The notes below the pieces were generated by a model that ran no database searches, was not told the origin of the DNA, and worked only from the letters and a program-made list of their open reading frames with translations. Positions 63,473 to 64,000 of a stretch of 64,000 bases of DNA are shown here, piece by piece. The stretch lies in assembly GCF_000014065.1 (NCBI RefSeq), contig NC_008043.1, positions 428,001-492,000 on the forward strand, read 5' to 3'. The DNA comes from Ruegeria sp. TM1040 (lineage in GTDB: Bacteria > Pseudomonadota > Alphaproteobacteria > Rhodobacterales > Rhodobacteraceae). Position 1 is the first letter of the stretch. Every line of letters starts with the position of its first letter. Position numbers and translations under genes: made by a program.

Positions 63473-64000
63473 TTACGGCGCGATGATCGGTTGTGCTTTG
63501 AGATCACTGTCGCGTGTTTCGGCCCCGTCGAACAGGGAGCCTTCTTCGAACCAGCTGCGCGGTGCGGGTGCGCCCCAGAGGGTCTGGCGCTGCGGGTCGG
63601 TGAGGGACCATTTGATCGGCTCCAGATCCGCATCGCAGGTCTGATAGTCCGAGCAATAGATTTCGATCCGGTGGCCGTCGGGGTCGCGCACATAGAGGAA
63701 GAACGCGTTGGAAATGCCGTGGCGGCCGGGGCCGCGTTCGATATTGGCGACATAGCCGGTGGTCGACATCAGATCGAGGAGGTCGATGATGTTGAGCGGG
63801 GTTGGTACCCAAAAGGCGGTGTGATGCAGACGCGGGCCGGTTCCATTGGTGAAGGCCACATCATGCACGCCGCCCTTGCGGTGCATCCAGGCTGCCCAGA
63901 CGCGGCCGGAGTCGTCATCCTCGGTATATTCGGTGACGCGAAACCCCATCTCGCCGTAGAAGGCCACCGCCGCGTCGACATTGGCCGAAAACATGTTGAA
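63473..64000 (-). CDS. hpaD: 3,4-dihydroxyphenylacetate 2,3-dioxygenase (C-terminal part, truncated by window edge)
   Basis: The frame is open to the right edge; about 175 residues are visible, the C-terminal vicinal-oxygen-chelate domain. Metal-binding positions are the histidine in RLHHTAFWV and the glutamate in RIEIYCSDYQ. This enzyme opens the ring of homoprotocatechuate between C2 and C3. The hpaG, hpaH and hpaI genes downstream support the assignment over other type I extradiol dioxygenases. Confidence 0.88.
   Translation of the reverse strand, partial: FNMFSANVDAAVAFYGEMGFRVTEYTEDDDSGRVWAAWMHRKGGVHDVAFTNGTGPRLHHTAFWVPTPLNIIDLLDLMSTTGYVANIERGPGRHGISNAFFLYVRDPDGHRIEIYCSDYQTCDADLEPIKWSLTDPQRQTLWGAPAPRSWFEEGSLFDGAETRDSDLKAQPIIAP

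Overview
The window (about 60% G+C by eye) looks like a replicon of a marine alphaproteobacterium of the Roseobacter group (Rhodobacterales). The pointers are a complete Na+-translocating NADH:quinone reductase, a DUF2794 protein, short operons joined by ATGA or TGATG overlaps, many GTG and TTG starts, and an intergenic repeat (a conserved AATATCC core next to a GC-rich hairpin) of a type I associate with this family. There are no rRNA or tRNA genes, CRISPR arrays, insertion sequences or prophage genes. The assignment comes from protein family recognition alone; no database search was run.

Layout. 1-5250: the C-terminal end of a Rep_3-like plasmid replication initiator, malonyl-CoA synthetase (matB, minus), an AraC regulator, and an NmrA-like/DUF4345 pair. 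5.5-12.9 kb: nqrABCDEF on the minus strand, divergent from the flavin transferase apbE and assembly factor nqrM, with a shared AT-rich palindrome between them. 13-17.3 kb: an RND efflux pump and its adaptor. 17.4-24.5 kb: an accessory sugar-modification island (3,4-ketoisomerase, sugar aminotransferase, GT2, FemAB/GNAT-like, beta-propeller, NeuD-like acetyltransferase, O-GlcNAc-transferase-like protein). 24.5-30 kb: trhO, then pncA and pncB with a membrane hybrid histidine kinase between them. 30-35.4 kb: a peptide/opine-type ABC importer operon ending in a GNAT acetyltransferase.

35.5-45.3 kb: panBC, glpK, a PhzS-like flavin monooxygenase, idi, a cytochrome c, a hairpin-dense gap, an orphan gene, a YaiI-family protein, sthA and fghA. 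45.5-57.4 kb: a cupin, an AEC carrier, TetR and ArsR regulators, DUF2794, a striking pair of perfect hairpins, a C40-M17 peptidase pair, a degenerate Hpt-like protein, a beta-carbonic anhydrase, DUF3095, asd, DUF4139 and a small hypothetical. 57.5-64 kb: an exported amidohydrolase and a minus-strand homoprotocatechuate catabolic operon (hpaD, aromatic amino acid decarboxylase, hpaG, hpaH, hpaI) that runs off the right edge.

How it fits together. The Nqr module builds a sodium gradient, and its flavin transferase and iron-loading factor sit opposite it. NAD salvage (pncA, pncB), transhydrogenase (sthA) and the Nqr all bear on NAD(H) balance. The hpa genes cleave homoprotocatechuate and break the product down towards pyruvate and succinic semialdehyde, and the embedded decarboxylase suggests feeding from tyrosine or DOPA. 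The least explained parts are the glycosylation island, the intergenic hairpin arrays, and the Rep-like gene next to core metabolism, which could mean a chromid or an integrated plasmid.
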